The notes under the pieces: model-generated
What the model was told of the DNA's origin: nothing
The model's database searches: none
Seen by the model: the letters and a program-made list of their open reading frames with translations, nothing else
Program-made: the position numbers and the translations under genes
Shown: positions 41,840 through 51,011 of the stretch, in pieces
How positions within the stretch are numbered: the first letter of the stretch is position 1
How the letters are laid out: the number at the start of each line of letters is the position of its first letter
From: an uncultured Oceanospirillaceae bacterium
GTDB taxonomy: Bacteria > Pseudomonadota > Gammaproteobacteria > Pseudomonadales > Balneatricaceae
Assembly (NCBI GenBank): GCA_937138495.1
Contig: CAKZPE010000002.1
Span: forward strand, 1 to 55,838
DNA length: 55,838 nucleotides
Direction of reading: 5' to 3'

Positions 41840-42769
41840 TTAACCGTTCAGCATCGGCAATAACAGGCTCAGGGTAACTGGCAGGGTTACAAATGCGATC
41901 AGCGTCTGCACCGTAATGATCGATGCCATTGCCGGCGCATTCCCCCCCATCTGACGGGCCAGTACATAGGCAGACGGCGCAGTTGGCACCGCCATGAAGA
42001 TCACCACAATGATCACTGTCAGCCCTTCCAGCCCCAGCCACTGGCCAATAAACAACGCCACCAGAGGTTTGAACAGGAACTGCATTACCGATGTAAACGC
42101 AATCATTTCCATGCTGCTGCCAATGTTGCCTAACCGCAGAGCGGCCCCCACCGCCAGAAGCGCCATCGGCAAAGCGGTTTTGCCCAGCATAAACAGCAGA
42201 TTATCCAGCGACGCCGTCAGACCAATCCCGCTCAGGTTAAGTGTTAAACCGATCAGACAGCCGATAATCAGGGGGTTTGTAATCAGTTGATAAGGCAATC
42301 GCAACCAGCTGCCCTGCTTGCGGTTAGCCACCGAGAAAACGGACACACTGAGAATGTTCACGGAGATCACAATCACCACGGTAGCCAGCGCGCCGACCAT
42401 CAGCCCCTGTGCACCAAACAGATTATCCGCCAGTGCCAGCGCCACAAAACTGTTAAAGCGGACACCGCCCTGAAACACCGAGGTAAAAGACGGCATATCT
42501 ACCGGACGCACCAGACTTTGCCAAAGCACAATCACCGCACTGCTCAGCAACAATGCGATCACCAGAGTGGCAAACACCTCAAACCAGGCCAGATCCTGCA
42601 GGGATTTATTCGCCAGCGAGACCACCAGCAATGAAGGGGCAAACAGATAATACGTCAGCTTCTCAAGCCCGTTCCAGACACTCTCGCCCACATGAAAATA
42701 CTGACGGGCCAGATAACCAATCAGAACGGTCAGGGTAATGGGAATCAGGGCTTCAATGGCAAGCGGCAT
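41840..42769 (-). CDS. AEC-family transporter
   Basis: A 309-residue membrane protein with ten helices: IPITLTVLIGYLARQYFHVG at the start, GVRFNSFVALALADNLFGAQ in the middle, and VIFMAVPTAPSAYVLARQMG with MASIITVQTLIAFVTLPVTL at the end, all AEC patterns. The ATG at 42767-42769 is chosen because GGAG lies six bases before it; a TTG further up is the alternative. It is divergent in sequence from the AEC at 2.4 kb. It lies 110 bp downstream of a LysR gene in the same direction, which may regulate it. Confidence 0.88.
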   Translation of the reverse strand: MPLAIEALIPITLTVLIGYLARQYFHVGESVWNGLEKLTYYLFAPSLLVVSLANKSLQDLAWFEVFATLVIALLLSSAVIVLWQSLVRPVDMPSFTSVFQGGVRFNSFVALALADNLFGAQGLMVGALATVVIVISVNILSVSVFSVANRKQGSWLRLPYQLITNPLIIGCLIGLTLNLSGIGLTASLDNLLFMLGKTALPMALLAVGAALRLGNIGSSMEMIAFTSVMQFLFKPLVALFIGQWLGLEGLTVIIVVIFMAVPTAPSAYVLARQMGGNAPAMASIITVQTLIAFVTLPVTLSLLLPMLNG

Positions 42770-42878
42770 AGCAGGCTCCGGCAATATGTATCTGCTGTCA
42801 GGAAATTCCGCTTAGCTTACGCCGGCTTAATCAACAATAAAAATTATACTTTTTAGCTTAACTGTTAAAATTATTTTA

Positions 42879-43754
42879 TCAGTTAAGTAATTCAGCGAAC
42901 TCTTCAATCAGCACTTGTACCAGCGACTGCCGGGCGTGCCCGCGCCGCTGATAAATACCAATGTTGCGATAGATCACCGGGTCACCAAAGGGCACCAGCC
43001 GCAGCTCACTTCGCAGCTGCTCACTGCGGTATTTACCCAGCGCCATCACCGTGACGCCAAGATTCTGCTTAACCATGTTCAGCGCCCCCTGCAGGGAATC
43101 CAGCTCCATCATCTCATTGGTCTGAATATTCCGGCGGCGTAATTCAATATCGATCATGCTGCCGGCCCACGCCCGGGGATCAAGCCGGATAAAGGGATAC
43201 TGACTGAGCATTTCACCGTCTGGCAGTTCCGGCACATCTTTATGCGCCACAACATAAAACGGCTCTGATTCCAGTGTCTGCCAGGAAAACTCCGGACGGA
43301 TACTGTGTTGCGGCTCAGTGATCAGCACCGCATCCAGTTCGCCGTTCTCGGCCCGCGCTGCCAGATCAATCGACATGCCCCGCAAGATCTTAATCTTCAG
43401 ATACGGAAAACGCTCCCGTAAACGGGCCAGCACCTGCCCGAGCCCGCCAGTCTGAATACTGAAGACTGCGCCTAACAGCAACTCACCCCGGTACTGGCTT
43501 TCACTGCCAATGCCGTCACCCAGCTGATCGTACAGATCGAGAATTTTTGAGGCCCGCTCCAGTACTTTGCGGCCATCCGGATTCAGCACCTGATTGCGGC
43601 CTATGCGGTCAAACAGCCGGGCACCGAGTTCATCTTCAAGCTGTCGCACCTGAATACTCACCGCCGCCTGGGTCAGGCCAAGCTTTTCTCCGGCGGCGGC
43701 AAAACTGCCCTGCTGAACAATCGCCGCCAGTGTCCGCAATGTTTTCAGTGACAT
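42879..43754 (-). CDS. LysR-family transcriptional regulator
   Basis: A 291-residue LysR protein: helix-turn-helix LRTLAAIVQQGSFAAAGEKL and LTQAAVSIQVRQLEDELGAR, then the effector domain from GELLLGAVFSIQTGGLGQVL. It lies 17 bp behind the yiiM-like gene and 110 bp before the AEC gene, all in one direction, so it may be co-transcribed with yiiM and may regulate the AEC gene. The effector is unknown. Confidence 0.9.
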   Translation of the reverse strand: MSLKTLRTLAAIVQQGSFAAAGEKLGLTQAAVSIQVRQLEDELGARLFDRIGRNQVLNPDGRKVLERASKILDLYDQLGDGIGSESQYRGELLLGAVFSIQTGGLGQVLARLRERFPYLKIKILRGMSIDLAARAENGELDAVLITEPQHSIRPEFSWQTLESEPFYVVAHKDVPELPDGEMLSQYPFIRLDPRAWAGSMIDIELRRRNIQTNEMMELDSLQGALNMVKQNLGVTVMALGKYRSEQLRSELRLVPFGDPVIYRNIGIYQRRGHARQSLVQVLIEEFAELLN

Positions 43755-43771
43755 GTTGCTGTGTTTCCTGC

Positions 43772-44473
43772 TCAGTGCTCGGACGGCCCGTCGATACGGG
43801 GCGACCAGTCTTCAACTTCAGCCTTTTCCAGACGTTTACGGAGCAACTTTTCCCAGGACGCCACCAAGGGCAGTTGCAGCGCTTCCCGCAACTGTGACGC
43901 ATCGAGCACCCCGTCGTAAATAAGCCCCATAAACCGCGCCAGCGACCACTGCGGCCATGGCCGTGACACCAGCACGATGTCATCTCCGGCCTTTACTTCT
44001 CCCGCTTCCAGCACCCGGAAATACCAGCCGGTCCGGCGGGTATCCTGAACCTGTTTAGCCATGGTCTTGCAATCAAACCGGTCATTCAGTTTCCAGCACG
44101 GCTGACGGCCCTGAGACACTTCAAACAACACCGAACCGACCCTGAACTGATCTCCCATGCACACCGTTTCTTCCGTCAGGCCACGGCTGCTGAGGTTTTC
44201 ACCAAAGGCACCGGCCTGTTGCAGCACAGCCTGCGGCCCCAGAGCATCCTGCCAGTAAGCATAATGTTCACGGGGATAGATATGCACCGCTTTATGGGGC
44301 CCGCCGTGCACCCGCAAGTCCGCCTGCTCATCGCCAGACAACCCCAGCTCTGTTACCTGCACCGTAATGCCTACCGGCGTTTTATGAATTGCACTGGTTT
44401 TACCCGGCCGGCTGTACGGCACGGCTTTACCTGTTAATACGACTTCAACTTTCCCTAGTACTGTATGCTTCAT
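43772..44473 (-). CDS. yiiM: MOSC-domain protein, YiiM type
   Basis: A 233-residue MOSC protein: early RVHGGPHKAVHIYPREHYAY, GAFGENLSSRGLTEETVCMG, and the conserved cysteine in VSQGRQPCWKLNDRF, followed by the 3-alpha C-terminal domain. The length agrees with E. coli YiiM, a molybdenum-cofactor enzyme that reduces N-hydroxylated compounds such as 6-hydroxylaminopurine. I start it at the ATG at 44471-44473 (MKHTVLGKV), nine bases after AGGAG. It likely protects against toxic hydroxylated bases. Confidence 0.87.
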   Translation of the reverse strand: MKHTVLGKVEVVLTGKAVPYSRPGKTSAIHKTPVGITVQVTELGLSGDEQADLRVHGGPHKAVHIYPREHYAYWQDALGPQAVLQQAGAFGENLSSRGLTEETVCMGDQFRVGSVLFEVSQGRQPCWKLNDRFDCKTMAKQVQDTRRTGWYFRVLEAGEVKAGDDIVLVSRPWPQWSLARFMGLIYDGVLDASQLREALQLPLVASWEKLLRKRLEKAEVEDWSPRIDGPSEH

Positions 44474-44685
44474 AATCTGCAACTCCTGTAATCCTGCTTC
44501 ACGCCTGCTGACTGATCGGATAAATAAATATTACGCCACTTAACGCGTAGCCATGCAACCTAACAACCGAATACAACTTTAAAAACTCTAGAACAAGCCA
44601 TACATGTAACATTATCCGCTTAACTATTGATTCTTCAGAATTTATGCTGAGAATAACCCCATCAAAAACACTATAAGGAAATAGT

Positions 44686-46275
44686 ATGTTTTTACTGTCT
44701 GATGTTCAGAAAGCGTTTGTTGATCTTCTGTGTAAGCCCCTTCCCAATAATACGAAAAAACTGATTATTAACCTGGTTGGAAAAGAATTCAGCCACGGTG
44801 AAAACTTCGTCTACAGTTTGACTGAAGCCCTGAATAATACAGAAGACGCCGTCCAAATTTTCAGCGGTTTTGACGGGACTGATGTTGATAGTTGTCTATT
44901 CAATATTTCACTGACGGCCAAAGCACTTAATATAACCCCCGCCTTTCACCTGTCAGATGATAACCGCCCCGGTGATGCGACGGACATACCTGACACACTT
45001 CAGCATTTCTCAAACTGGCTATCAGAATCAAACTACGTGCTTCTTGCAGAAAAAAGCTCGACTGATTATCTGATATTTGTTGCGGCTAGAGCAGATGCCA
45101 CAGATTTAGTTGCATTAGGTAATCAGTGCGATCTACTCCTACAGCCGATCCAACCAACAAAAACACTTAGCTTCAACTTTCATCTTGTTAAAAGACGCGC
45201 CCGTAACGAACCATTAAGTGAAGTGCTGCGCAAAGCAGCCAAACATGCAAAAACCAAAAAGCTGCGCCCGGTACTTATGGCAGTATGCGGCGAATGTAAA
45301 GCGTGCACACCTATAACAAAAAATTTAGATTCCCCTGAAATAGGCCAGGCCTTTGAAGGTAATTATGTCGTTCGTATGCATGCCCGAAGCAACTACTTCG
45401 AATTCAGAAAAACAGGTCTGGAACCGAGCCTGATGCCGTTTTTTGTCCGTTTTGACAATCACGGAAAACTGATAGGAGATATTTTTCCCGGCTCTGAAAT
45501 TTATCAAACTAGTCACGACTTGCCAGACTTTGCCGTTTCAATAAAAAACTTCCTGGATGCTGATAAACCTGAGTTATATAAACTTACGCAAGAACAGGCC
45601 GATTATGCAGTAGGCGGTGCAGTTATCACCCAAGACTTTGAGAGCCTTAAATATCTGATCGAACACGCCAACGCAAACCTGCAAAACCAGGAAACTAATC
45701 TGTTCTGTGATATTGAGAATGACGATACAGAAATGGCCTCTTTTCTCTTGAGAAATGGCGCTGATATACACTTTGATGAGGAACACCGTTCACCTCTGCC
45801 AGCGGCAATAAGACATAAACGATTTAAGCTCGCTCATTTTTTACTGAGCAACGGATCAAATGTTAATGGTCAGGATGTGAGCGGCATGACGGCATTGCAC
45901 TTCGCCGTTTCTCATCAGTCAATGGATCTGATCTATGAGCTACTAAACGCAGGGGCTAATGTTAACCATCCTTGTGGGTATGACCGTATACCTCTCCATT
46001 ACGCTGAAACCAATATAGATCTGCACAGAGTTCTAATTGAAGAAGGTTCAAACGTAAACAAACAAAACAGATGGGGAAGCACTCCACTGCATAACGCTAT
46101 ACGCTCCAGTCGACAGGATTATGAATTTCTCGAAACAGTTATTCATCTCTACTTACGTCATGGAGCAGAGCTAAAAATTAAAGATGATGAAGGTTTATCT
46201 GTTATTGATCTTCTGGCCAAAAAAGATTCAGAAAAAATGCCCAAATATCTTAAAGAACTCATCTCATCTGGCTGA
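44686..46275 (+). CDS. Ankyrin-repeat protein with a CxxCxxC, possibly thioredoxin-like, N-terminal region
   Basis: A 529-residue protein without signal peptide or membrane segment. Residues from about 305 to 515 hold six or more ankyrin repeats (EMASFLLRNGADIHFDEEHR, GMTALHFAVSHQSMDLIYEL, GSTPLHNAIRSSRQDYEFLE). Residues 195-270 contain PVLMAVCGECKACTPITKNL with Cys201, Cys204 and Cys207, then LMPFFVRFDNHGKLIGDIF. A strand, a CxxC at a helix start and a later Pro before 'FFVRFD..GK' resemble a thioredoxin fold. The first 190 residues are unlike anything I know. AAGGAAA precedes the ATG. The gene is more AT-rich than its neighbours, suggesting transfer. Confidence 0.8.
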   Translation: MFLLSDVQKAFVDLLCKPLPNNTKKLIINLVGKEFSHGENFVYSLTEALNNTEDAVQIFSGFDGTDVDSCLFNISLTAKALNITPAFHLSDDNRPGDATDIPDTLQHFSNWLSESNYVLLAEKSSTDYLIFVAARADATDLVALGNQCDLLLQPIQPTKTLSFNFHLVKRRARNEPLSEVLRKAAKHAKTKKLRPVLMAVCGECKACTPITKNLDSPEIGQAFEGNYVVRMHARSNYFEFRKTGLEPSLMPFFVRFDNHGKLIGDIFPGSEIYQTSHDLPDFAVSIKNFLDADKPELYKLTQEQADYAVGGAVITQDFESLKYLIEHANANLQNQETNLFCDIENDDTEMASFLLRNGADIHFDEEHRSPLPAAIRHKRFKLAHFLLSNGSNVNGQDVSGMTALHFAVSHQSMDLIYELLNAGANVNHPCGYDRIPLHYAETNIDLHRVLIEEGSNVNKQNRWGSTPLHNAIRSSRQDYEFLETVIHLYLRHGAELKIKDDEGLSVIDLLAKKDSEKMPKYLKELISSG

Positions 46276-46387
46276 AAAATGCCGAACAAAAATCACCTGC
46301 CCCTGGCAGGTAATTCACAAAGCTCTCTTGCATACCACCGGAAATCAGTCATTTCGTCCTAGGCAAACATCTTTACTTACAAAACAG

Positions 46388-46441
46388 CTCTTAGTTATTG
46401 AAAGACTCTTAGTTACTGAAAGCCTCTCAGTTACTAAACGG
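46388..46441. repeat. Three 18-bp tandem repeats at the end of the LysE gene
   Basis: CTCTTAGTTATTGAAAGA (46388-46405), CTCTTAGTTACTGAAAGC (46406-46423) and CTCTCAGTTACTAAACGG (46424-46441) follow one another without gaps. The third overlaps the stop codon of the lysE-like gene. The function is unknown; slippage or loss of an original stop is possible. Confidence 0.75.
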
Positions 46442-47038
46442 AAGTGCCAACCCAATCCCCGCAAACATACCGCCGCAGCAGCGATTGAATACCCGGCCGA
46501 ATTTTTCCAGCACAGGCCGTAACTGAAATGCCGCCCGGGCCAGCGCATACTCGACCAGAAACTCCATCACGCCGATGGTGACACCCATCACCAGAAACTG
46601 ACTGAGTAATGACCGTGAAGGATCGATAAACTGCGGGAAAAATGCGGCAAAGAACAGAATAACTTTAGGATTCGACAGCGCGGTCGTCATGCCAGTACGG
46701 AACAGCGCCAGATTGGTTTTACCGCCAGCGCCCTGAGGTGTATCCAGCGCCATCGCAGGGCTGCGCCACAGTTGTATTCCGAGAAAGATCAGGTACGCCG
46801 CCCCCAGCCATTTCATAATCAGCAACACCTGGCCGCTGGTCTGCAGCAATGCGCCAATGCCCAGCAAAGACAAAGCGACTATCAGCATAAACCCGGTAAA
46901 ACTTCCCGCAATGGTCATGCAGGTGCGCGAGTGCCCGTAAAGTGCGCCATGGGTCAGCGCCAGCAGACTGTTAGGCCCGGGCGTCAGGCAAAGCCCGGCG
47001 ACCGCCAGCAGATATATGAACCAGGTATCAAATGCCAT
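46427..47038 (-). CDS. LysE/RhtB-family amino acid exporter
   Basis: A 203-residue membrane protein with six helices. The family N-terminus is AFDTWFIYLLAVAGLCLTPG followed by PNSLLALTHGALYGHSRTC, and the middle has LGAAYLIFLGIQLWRSP and TALSNPKVILFFAAFFPQFI, the RhtB pattern. It exports amino acids or derivatives. I start it at the ATG at 47036-47038; a GTG three codons up is an alternative. It lies 62 bp downstream of a LysR gene in the same direction. The stop codon lies within an 18-bp repeat array. Confidence 0.9.
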   Translation of the reverse strand: MAFDTWFIYLLAVAGLCLTPGPNSLLALTHGALYGHSRTCMTIAGSFTGFMLIVALSLLGIGALLQTSGQVLLIMKWLGAAYLIFLGIQLWRSPAMALDTPQGAGGKTNLALFRTGMTTALSNPKVILFFAAFFPQFIDPSRSLLSQFLVMGVTIGVMEFLVEYALARAAFQLRPVLEKFGRVFNRCCGGMFAGIGLALPFSN

Positions 47039-47099
47039 CAGCGTCACCCCGTTTTATCAGGCAGCTAATGTACGTCAGAGGCAGGCAGAAATAAACCGT

Positions 47100-48026
47100 T
47101 TATCCGGCCGGGCGAAATGCCCGCATCCAGGCGGTGAGATGTTGCAGCAGTTTGTGCGGGCCAGCCGAGAGGTGCCGGCCGAGCCGGGTAATCATATGGG
47201 CCTCACCACTGGCCAGCAGGCTGTGATCGACCGGTAAGGCCACCAGCTGCTGGTCAGCAATTTCTGCAGCCACCACAAATTCCGGTAACAGGGTGATGCC
47301 CATATCAGCCCGGACAAAATGCTTCAGTACGGCAATCGAATTACTGGTCATCACCGGGGTAAAACGAAACTGTTCACGAAACTCCACCATGGCCAGCAGC
47401 TGGCGCACGCCAAAATGGCTTTCCGGCAACGCGACGGGATACGCCAGTAACTGCTGTAAACTCACCGCGCCTTTTTCTTCGGCCAGCGTTACCAGCGCAT
47501 GTTCCGGATGCACGATGACGCAGGTTGGCTGGCGGCTGATCACCTGGGAACGGATCCCCGGATGATTGCCCGGCTGGAACAGCAGCCCGATATGCGCTTC
47601 GTCGCTCTCAACCATGCGCACCACTTCGTTACTGCCTGCAGTGGTAATGCCGACGGTAATCTGCGGATAATGGCGATGAAACTCCGGTAAGGGGCCAGCC
47701 ATCAGGTCACCGACAAAACCTTCACCCACGGCCAGCTGAATATGCCCGCGCTGCAAGCCCTTAAGAGCCTGCAGCTTCGCCACACAGTCTTCTTCATTGG
47801 CGAGGCTTTCCCGGTAATAACGCAGCACCAGCTCACCGGCCTCGGTGACGGTGACCCCTTTACGGTGCCGCTCAATCAGGGTCATGGCCAGTTCGTCTTC
47901 CAGCAATGCAATCTGACGGCTCACCGCAGACGGCGCCACATTCAGCTTATCGGCGGCAGCCCGGACGGTGCCTAATGTCACCGCCTCGTAGAGGTATGAA
48001 ACCCGCTTTTCGTTAATGGCCTTCAT
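47100..48026 (-). CDS. LysR-family transcriptional regulator
   Basis: A 308-residue LysR protein with helix-turn-helix SYLYEAVTLGTVRAAADKLN and VAPSAVSRQIALLEDELAMT, then the effector domain from GHIQLAVGEGFVGDLMAGPL. It lies 24 bp after the M20 amidohydrolase gene, in the same direction, at the end of a run of six genes, so it is probably co-transcribed and controls that operon. The effector would be an intermediate of that pathway. Confidence 0.9.
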   Translation of the reverse strand: MKAINEKRVSYLYEAVTLGTVRAAADKLNVAPSAVSRQIALLEDELAMTLIERHRKGVTVTEAGELVLRYYRESLANEEDCVAKLQALKGLQRGHIQLAVGEGFVGDLMAGPLPEFHRHYPQITVGITTAGSNEVVRMVESDEAHIGLLFQPGNHPGIRSQVISRQPTCVIVHPEHALVTLAEEKGAVSLQQLLAYPVALPESHFGVRQLLAMVEFREQFRFTPVMTSNSIAVLKHFVRADMGITLLPEFVVAAEIADQQLVALPVDHSLLASGEAHMITRLGRHLSAGPHKLLQHLTAWMRAFRPAG

Positions 48027-48050
48027 GCCAGATTCCCCAAACCAGGTGGC

Positions 48051-49217
48051 TTACGCCAACTGGGTACGGGCCAGCTCAACCCAGTAGTTAGCCCCCCGGG
48101 GCAGAATGTCATCGTTAAAATCATAATATGGATTGTGCAAACCTTTACCGCCTTCACTGGAGCCGTTACCCACCCAGATGTAAGCACCCGGCCGTTCCTG
48201 CAGCATAAAGGCAAAGTCTTCTGCCCCCATGCTCGGATCCGGCGTCAGATCAACTTTATCGGCCCCGGCCAGACGGCTGGCAACATCCGCACAGATTTCA
48301 GCATGCGCCGCATCATTCACAGTACAGGGATAAATCCGGCGGTAATCCAGTGCACCGGTCGCCCCGTATGCCTGGCAGATGCTTTCCACCAGCCGGCGCA
48401 TGCGGGACTCAATCAAATCCTGAGTTTCTTTAGAGAATGCCCGGCACGTCCCGGATAACGTCGCGCTGTCCGGTACCACGTTGTAGGCTTCACCACCCTT
48501 CATCCGGGTGATACTGATCACCCCGGACTGCAACGGGTTCATGGTACGGCTGACAACGCTCTGCAAGCTGGTAATCAGCTGACCGGCAATCGCCACCGGA
48601 TCAACCCCCAGATGCGGCATACCGCCGTGACAGCCCTTACCGGTGATGGTGATATCAAAGACATCCATTGAAGCCATAACCGGCCCGGAATGCACCGCGA
48701 ATTCGCCGCTTTCCAACCCCGGCCAGTTATGCATGCCGTACACGGCTTTCACCGGAAAACGTTCGAACAGCCCCTGTTCACACATGGCCCGCGCACCGGC
48801 TTCACCTTCTTCTGCAGGCTGGAAAATAAACACCACCGTACCGGCAAAATCCCGGTGTGCGGCCAAATGTTTTGCCGCCCCCAGCAACATGCAGGTATGA
48901 CCATCATGGCCGCAACCGTGCATCTTGCCTGCATTCACAGAACAGTGATCAAAGGTATTCAGCTCCTGCAGATTCAGAGCATCCATATCTGCCCGCAGCG
49001 CAATAGCCTCATCACCGGCTTTATTACCCTTCAGAGTGGCCACCACGCCGGTAGTGGCAATGCCGGTATGTACCTCAAGACCAAACTCAGTTAACAGGCT
49101 GGCCACGATTTTGGCAGTACGGTGTTCTTCAAATGCCGTTTCCGGATGCCGGTGTAAATCCCGCCGCCAGTCGCGCATTTGCTGGTGTAAGTGACCTTCC
49201 TGTTCAATCAGTGACAT
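48051..49217 (-). CDS. M20-family amidohydrolase (N-acyl amino acid / hippurate hydrolase type)
   Basis: A 388-residue metallopeptidase-like hydrolase: RRDLHRHPETAFEEHRTAKI, then GKMHGCGHDGHTCMLLGAAK with the metal-binding Cys/His/Asp, FQPAEEGEAGARAMCEQG with the catalytic glutamates, and the late histidine-containing region VDLTPDPSMGAEDFAFMLQE. Family members split N-acyl amino acids or amides. AGGAG precedes the ATG. It follows the VOC gene by 26 bp in the catabolic operon. The acyl and amino parts of the substrate are not known. Confidence 0.91.
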   Translation of the reverse strand: MSLIEQEGHLHQQMRDWRRDLHRHPETAFEEHRTAKIVASLLTEFGLEVHTGIATTGVVATLKGNKAGDEAIALRADMDALNLQELNTFDHCSVNAGKMHGCGHDGHTCMLLGAAKHLAAHRDFAGTVVFIFQPAEEGEAGARAMCEQGLFERFPVKAVYGMHNWPGLESGEFAVHSGPVMASMDVFDITITGKGCHGGMPHLGVDPVAIAGQLITSLQSVVSRTMNPLQSGVISITRMKGGEAYNVVPDSATLSGTCRAFSKETQDLIESRMRRLVESICQAYGATGALDYRRIYPCTVNDAAHAEICADVASRLAGADKVDLTPDPSMGAEDFAFMLQERPGAYIWVGNGSSEGGKGLHNPYYDFNDDILPRGANYWVELARTQLA

Positions 49218-49243
49218 CTGTATTCTCCTCTGGACCGCCGCAA

Positions 49244-50149
49244 TTATGCGCCATCCGGATAAATCTCAATAATAGTGTTGCCGGCGTAATGCGCCGGAAT
49301 GCGCAGACCGCCATCATCGGTTCGGATGTATTTAACCTGGCCGGCATCTAAATGATCCATCGCCTGCTGCAATGATGTTGTGCTCACCCGAATGGCCACG
49401 CCACCCGGTAACTGGTCATCGCTGACCGGTACATCCACCCCTCTGAAGCGTATCGCGGCCTGTTCAGGGGTCAGTACTTCAAATATGCCCCGGTCGGTCT
49501 GCACTTTCAGATAACCGTCTTCAAAGTTAACCGCTGCATCACCGTAAATGCCCCTGAAACGGGCCATCAGGGACGTCGGCTCCTGCGCCACATAACTGAC
49601 ACCGGTAATGCCATTCGCACCGTTCGGGTGGGTCATCCAGTCCTTCACCCAGACCAGATGCGGCTTATGCTGATGGCAGAAAAAATGTGACACCGACGGG
49701 GCATCGGAGTTTATCAGCATCACCAGTGAAACCACAGCCTCTTCTTCACTGCCATCCGGCCGGTGCGCTACCCGGCGAAAATCCACAATGCCCATGTTTT
49801 CAACGCCGCGCTCTTCCATCAGCGCATGATCCGCCCGGGCATCTTTACTGTGCAGGGCCACCAGCGAGATGCCTTCTTTGCGTTCTATCGAGTTGCTGAT
49901 AAAGCGGCCAAAGGCAAAACCCTTTTCATTAGTCAGATCCAGCTTACTGTGATCATAGATACTGATCACCTCAATGAAGTTTTCAGGAAACATCAGCAGA
50001 TGGTTGTCGGTTCCCCAGGGATGATGATGCCGGGGGTTAATGAAGAACCCCAGCCGCGCAAAATCTTCACAGGCTTTATCCATGTCACGCACCGCCACCA
50101 AAGGATGGTCGATGCCCAGATGATTATCAGTCTTGGTTGTTTTCATCAT
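49244..50149 (-). CDS. VOC-superfamily protein (glyoxalase-like, Glyoxalase_3 type)
   Basis: A 301-residue protein. The N-terminal half begins LGIDHPLVAVRDMDKACEDF and ARLGFFINPRHHHPWGTDNH with the family histidines, and LLMFPENFIEVISIYD with a glutamate ligand, the usual look of the Glyoxalase_3 group. The second half has HLVWVKDWMTHPNGANGITG and a related fold. These enzymes bind a metal and act as isomerases, dioxygenases or lyases; the reaction here is not known. It starts one base after the serine acetyltransferase-like stop. Confidence 0.82.
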   Translation of the reverse strand: MMKTTKTDNHLGIDHPLVAVRDMDKACEDFARLGFFINPRHHHPWGTDNHLLMFPENFIEVISIYDHSKLDLTNEKGFAFGRFISNSIERKEGISLVALHSKDARADHALMEERGVENMGIVDFRRVAHRPDGSEEEAVVSLVMLINSDAPSVSHFFCHQHKPHLVWVKDWMTHPNGANGITGVSYVAQEPTSLMARFRGIYGDAAVNFEDGYLKVQTDRGIFEVLTPEQAAIRFRGVDVPVSDDQLPGGVAIRVSTTSLQQAMDHLDAGQVKYIRTDDGGLRIPAHYAGNTIIEIYPDGA

Positions 50150-50150
50150 T

Positions 50151-50933
50151 CTAATCTCTGTTACTCAGCACCCGGCCTTTAGGGCCAACCACAGTTGTAC
50201 CGGCGGGGATATCATTCACGACAGTCGCGCCGCCAGCCACCTTCGCCCCCGCACCGATTTCAATATTGCCAAAGATCACCGCACCGGAACCGACAAAACA
50301 GCCTTCCCTGAGTTTGGGATGCCGGTCACCGCTGCCTTTACCCGTGCCGCCGAGAGTGACGTTCTGAAACAGGGTCACGTTGTCTTCAACCACTGCCGTT
50401 TCACCGATCACCACGCCGACGGCATGATCGATAAAAATGCCTTTACCGATACGGGCCCCGGGATGAATATCCACGCCAAACAGGGATACCACCCTGCCCT
50501 GAATATAGCTGGCCATTGCCCGCTGATCACTGTGCCAGCAATAATGGGCAAACCGGTGACACTGCAACGCCTGATAACTGGCAAAATGCAGCAAGGGTGT
50601 GTAGTGATCCTTGATACTGGCGTTGCTTTGCAGCTGACAAAGCAGGTCATGCAGGGCGGCATGTTCAATGTCCGACTGCGCCACCATTTGCAACAGCAGA
50701 TAACTGCGCCACTGTTTGAGCTGATCTGCCCGTGCTTCAGCCCCACCGGCATGACCATCCAGTAACTTTTCTGCCAGCACATACGCCAGCGCCTGGGAAA
50801 AGTTCTCATGCTGAATGATATTACGCCGGTAAAAGTCTTCCAGCATCGGAAACGCCTGCGCTGCGGCTTCAGCTTCGCTGACAATGGTTGGCCACAGAGT
50901 GGCCAGGTCTACGTCACGTTTATAATCGGTCAT
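50151..50933 (-). CDS. Serine O-acetyltransferase (CysE-type) in a catabolic operon
   Basis: A 260-residue CysE-family enzyme. The N-terminal helical domain has HFASYQALQCHRFAHYCW, matching the 'F.ALQA.R..H' of CysE. The left-handed beta-helix has VDIHPGARIGKGIFIDHAVG with catalytic Asp and His, then VTLFQNVTLGGTGKGSGDRH and GAKVAGGATVVNDIPAGTTV. It would make O-acetylserine for cysteine synthesis. It is placed between an aldehyde dehydrogenase and a VOC gene, which is unusual for cysE, so it may be a specialised copy or act on another hydroxy-amino acid. AGAGG precedes the ATG. Confidence 0.87.
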   Translation of the reverse strand: MTDYKRDVDLATLWPTIVSEAEAAAQAFPMLEDFYRRNIIQHENFSQALAYVLAEKLLDGHAGGAEARADQLKQWRSYLLLQMVAQSDIEHAALHDLLCQLQSNASIKDHYTPLLHFASYQALQCHRFAHYCWHSDQRAMASYIQGRVVSLFGVDIHPGARIGKGIFIDHAVGVVIGETAVVEDNVTLFQNVTLGGTGKGSGDRHPKLREGCFVGSGAVIFGNIEIGAGAKVAGGATVVNDIPAGTTVVGPKGRVLSNRD

Positions 50934-51011
50934 CAGATATACCTCTGCTAACAGCCGGCCTGCCTGGCGGTTTATATCCGCACAAAACAGGCCGGGTCAG
51001 TTACCTACGGA

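Noticed and set aside
46388..46441. 18-bp repeats considered as a CRISPR or iteron origin
   Set aside because: Only three units, no spacers, no replication gene near.
50133..50765. A 210-codon plus-strand frame opposite the serine acetyltransferase-like gene
   Set aside because: The minus-strand gene has catalytic motifs and operon context; this frame has none.
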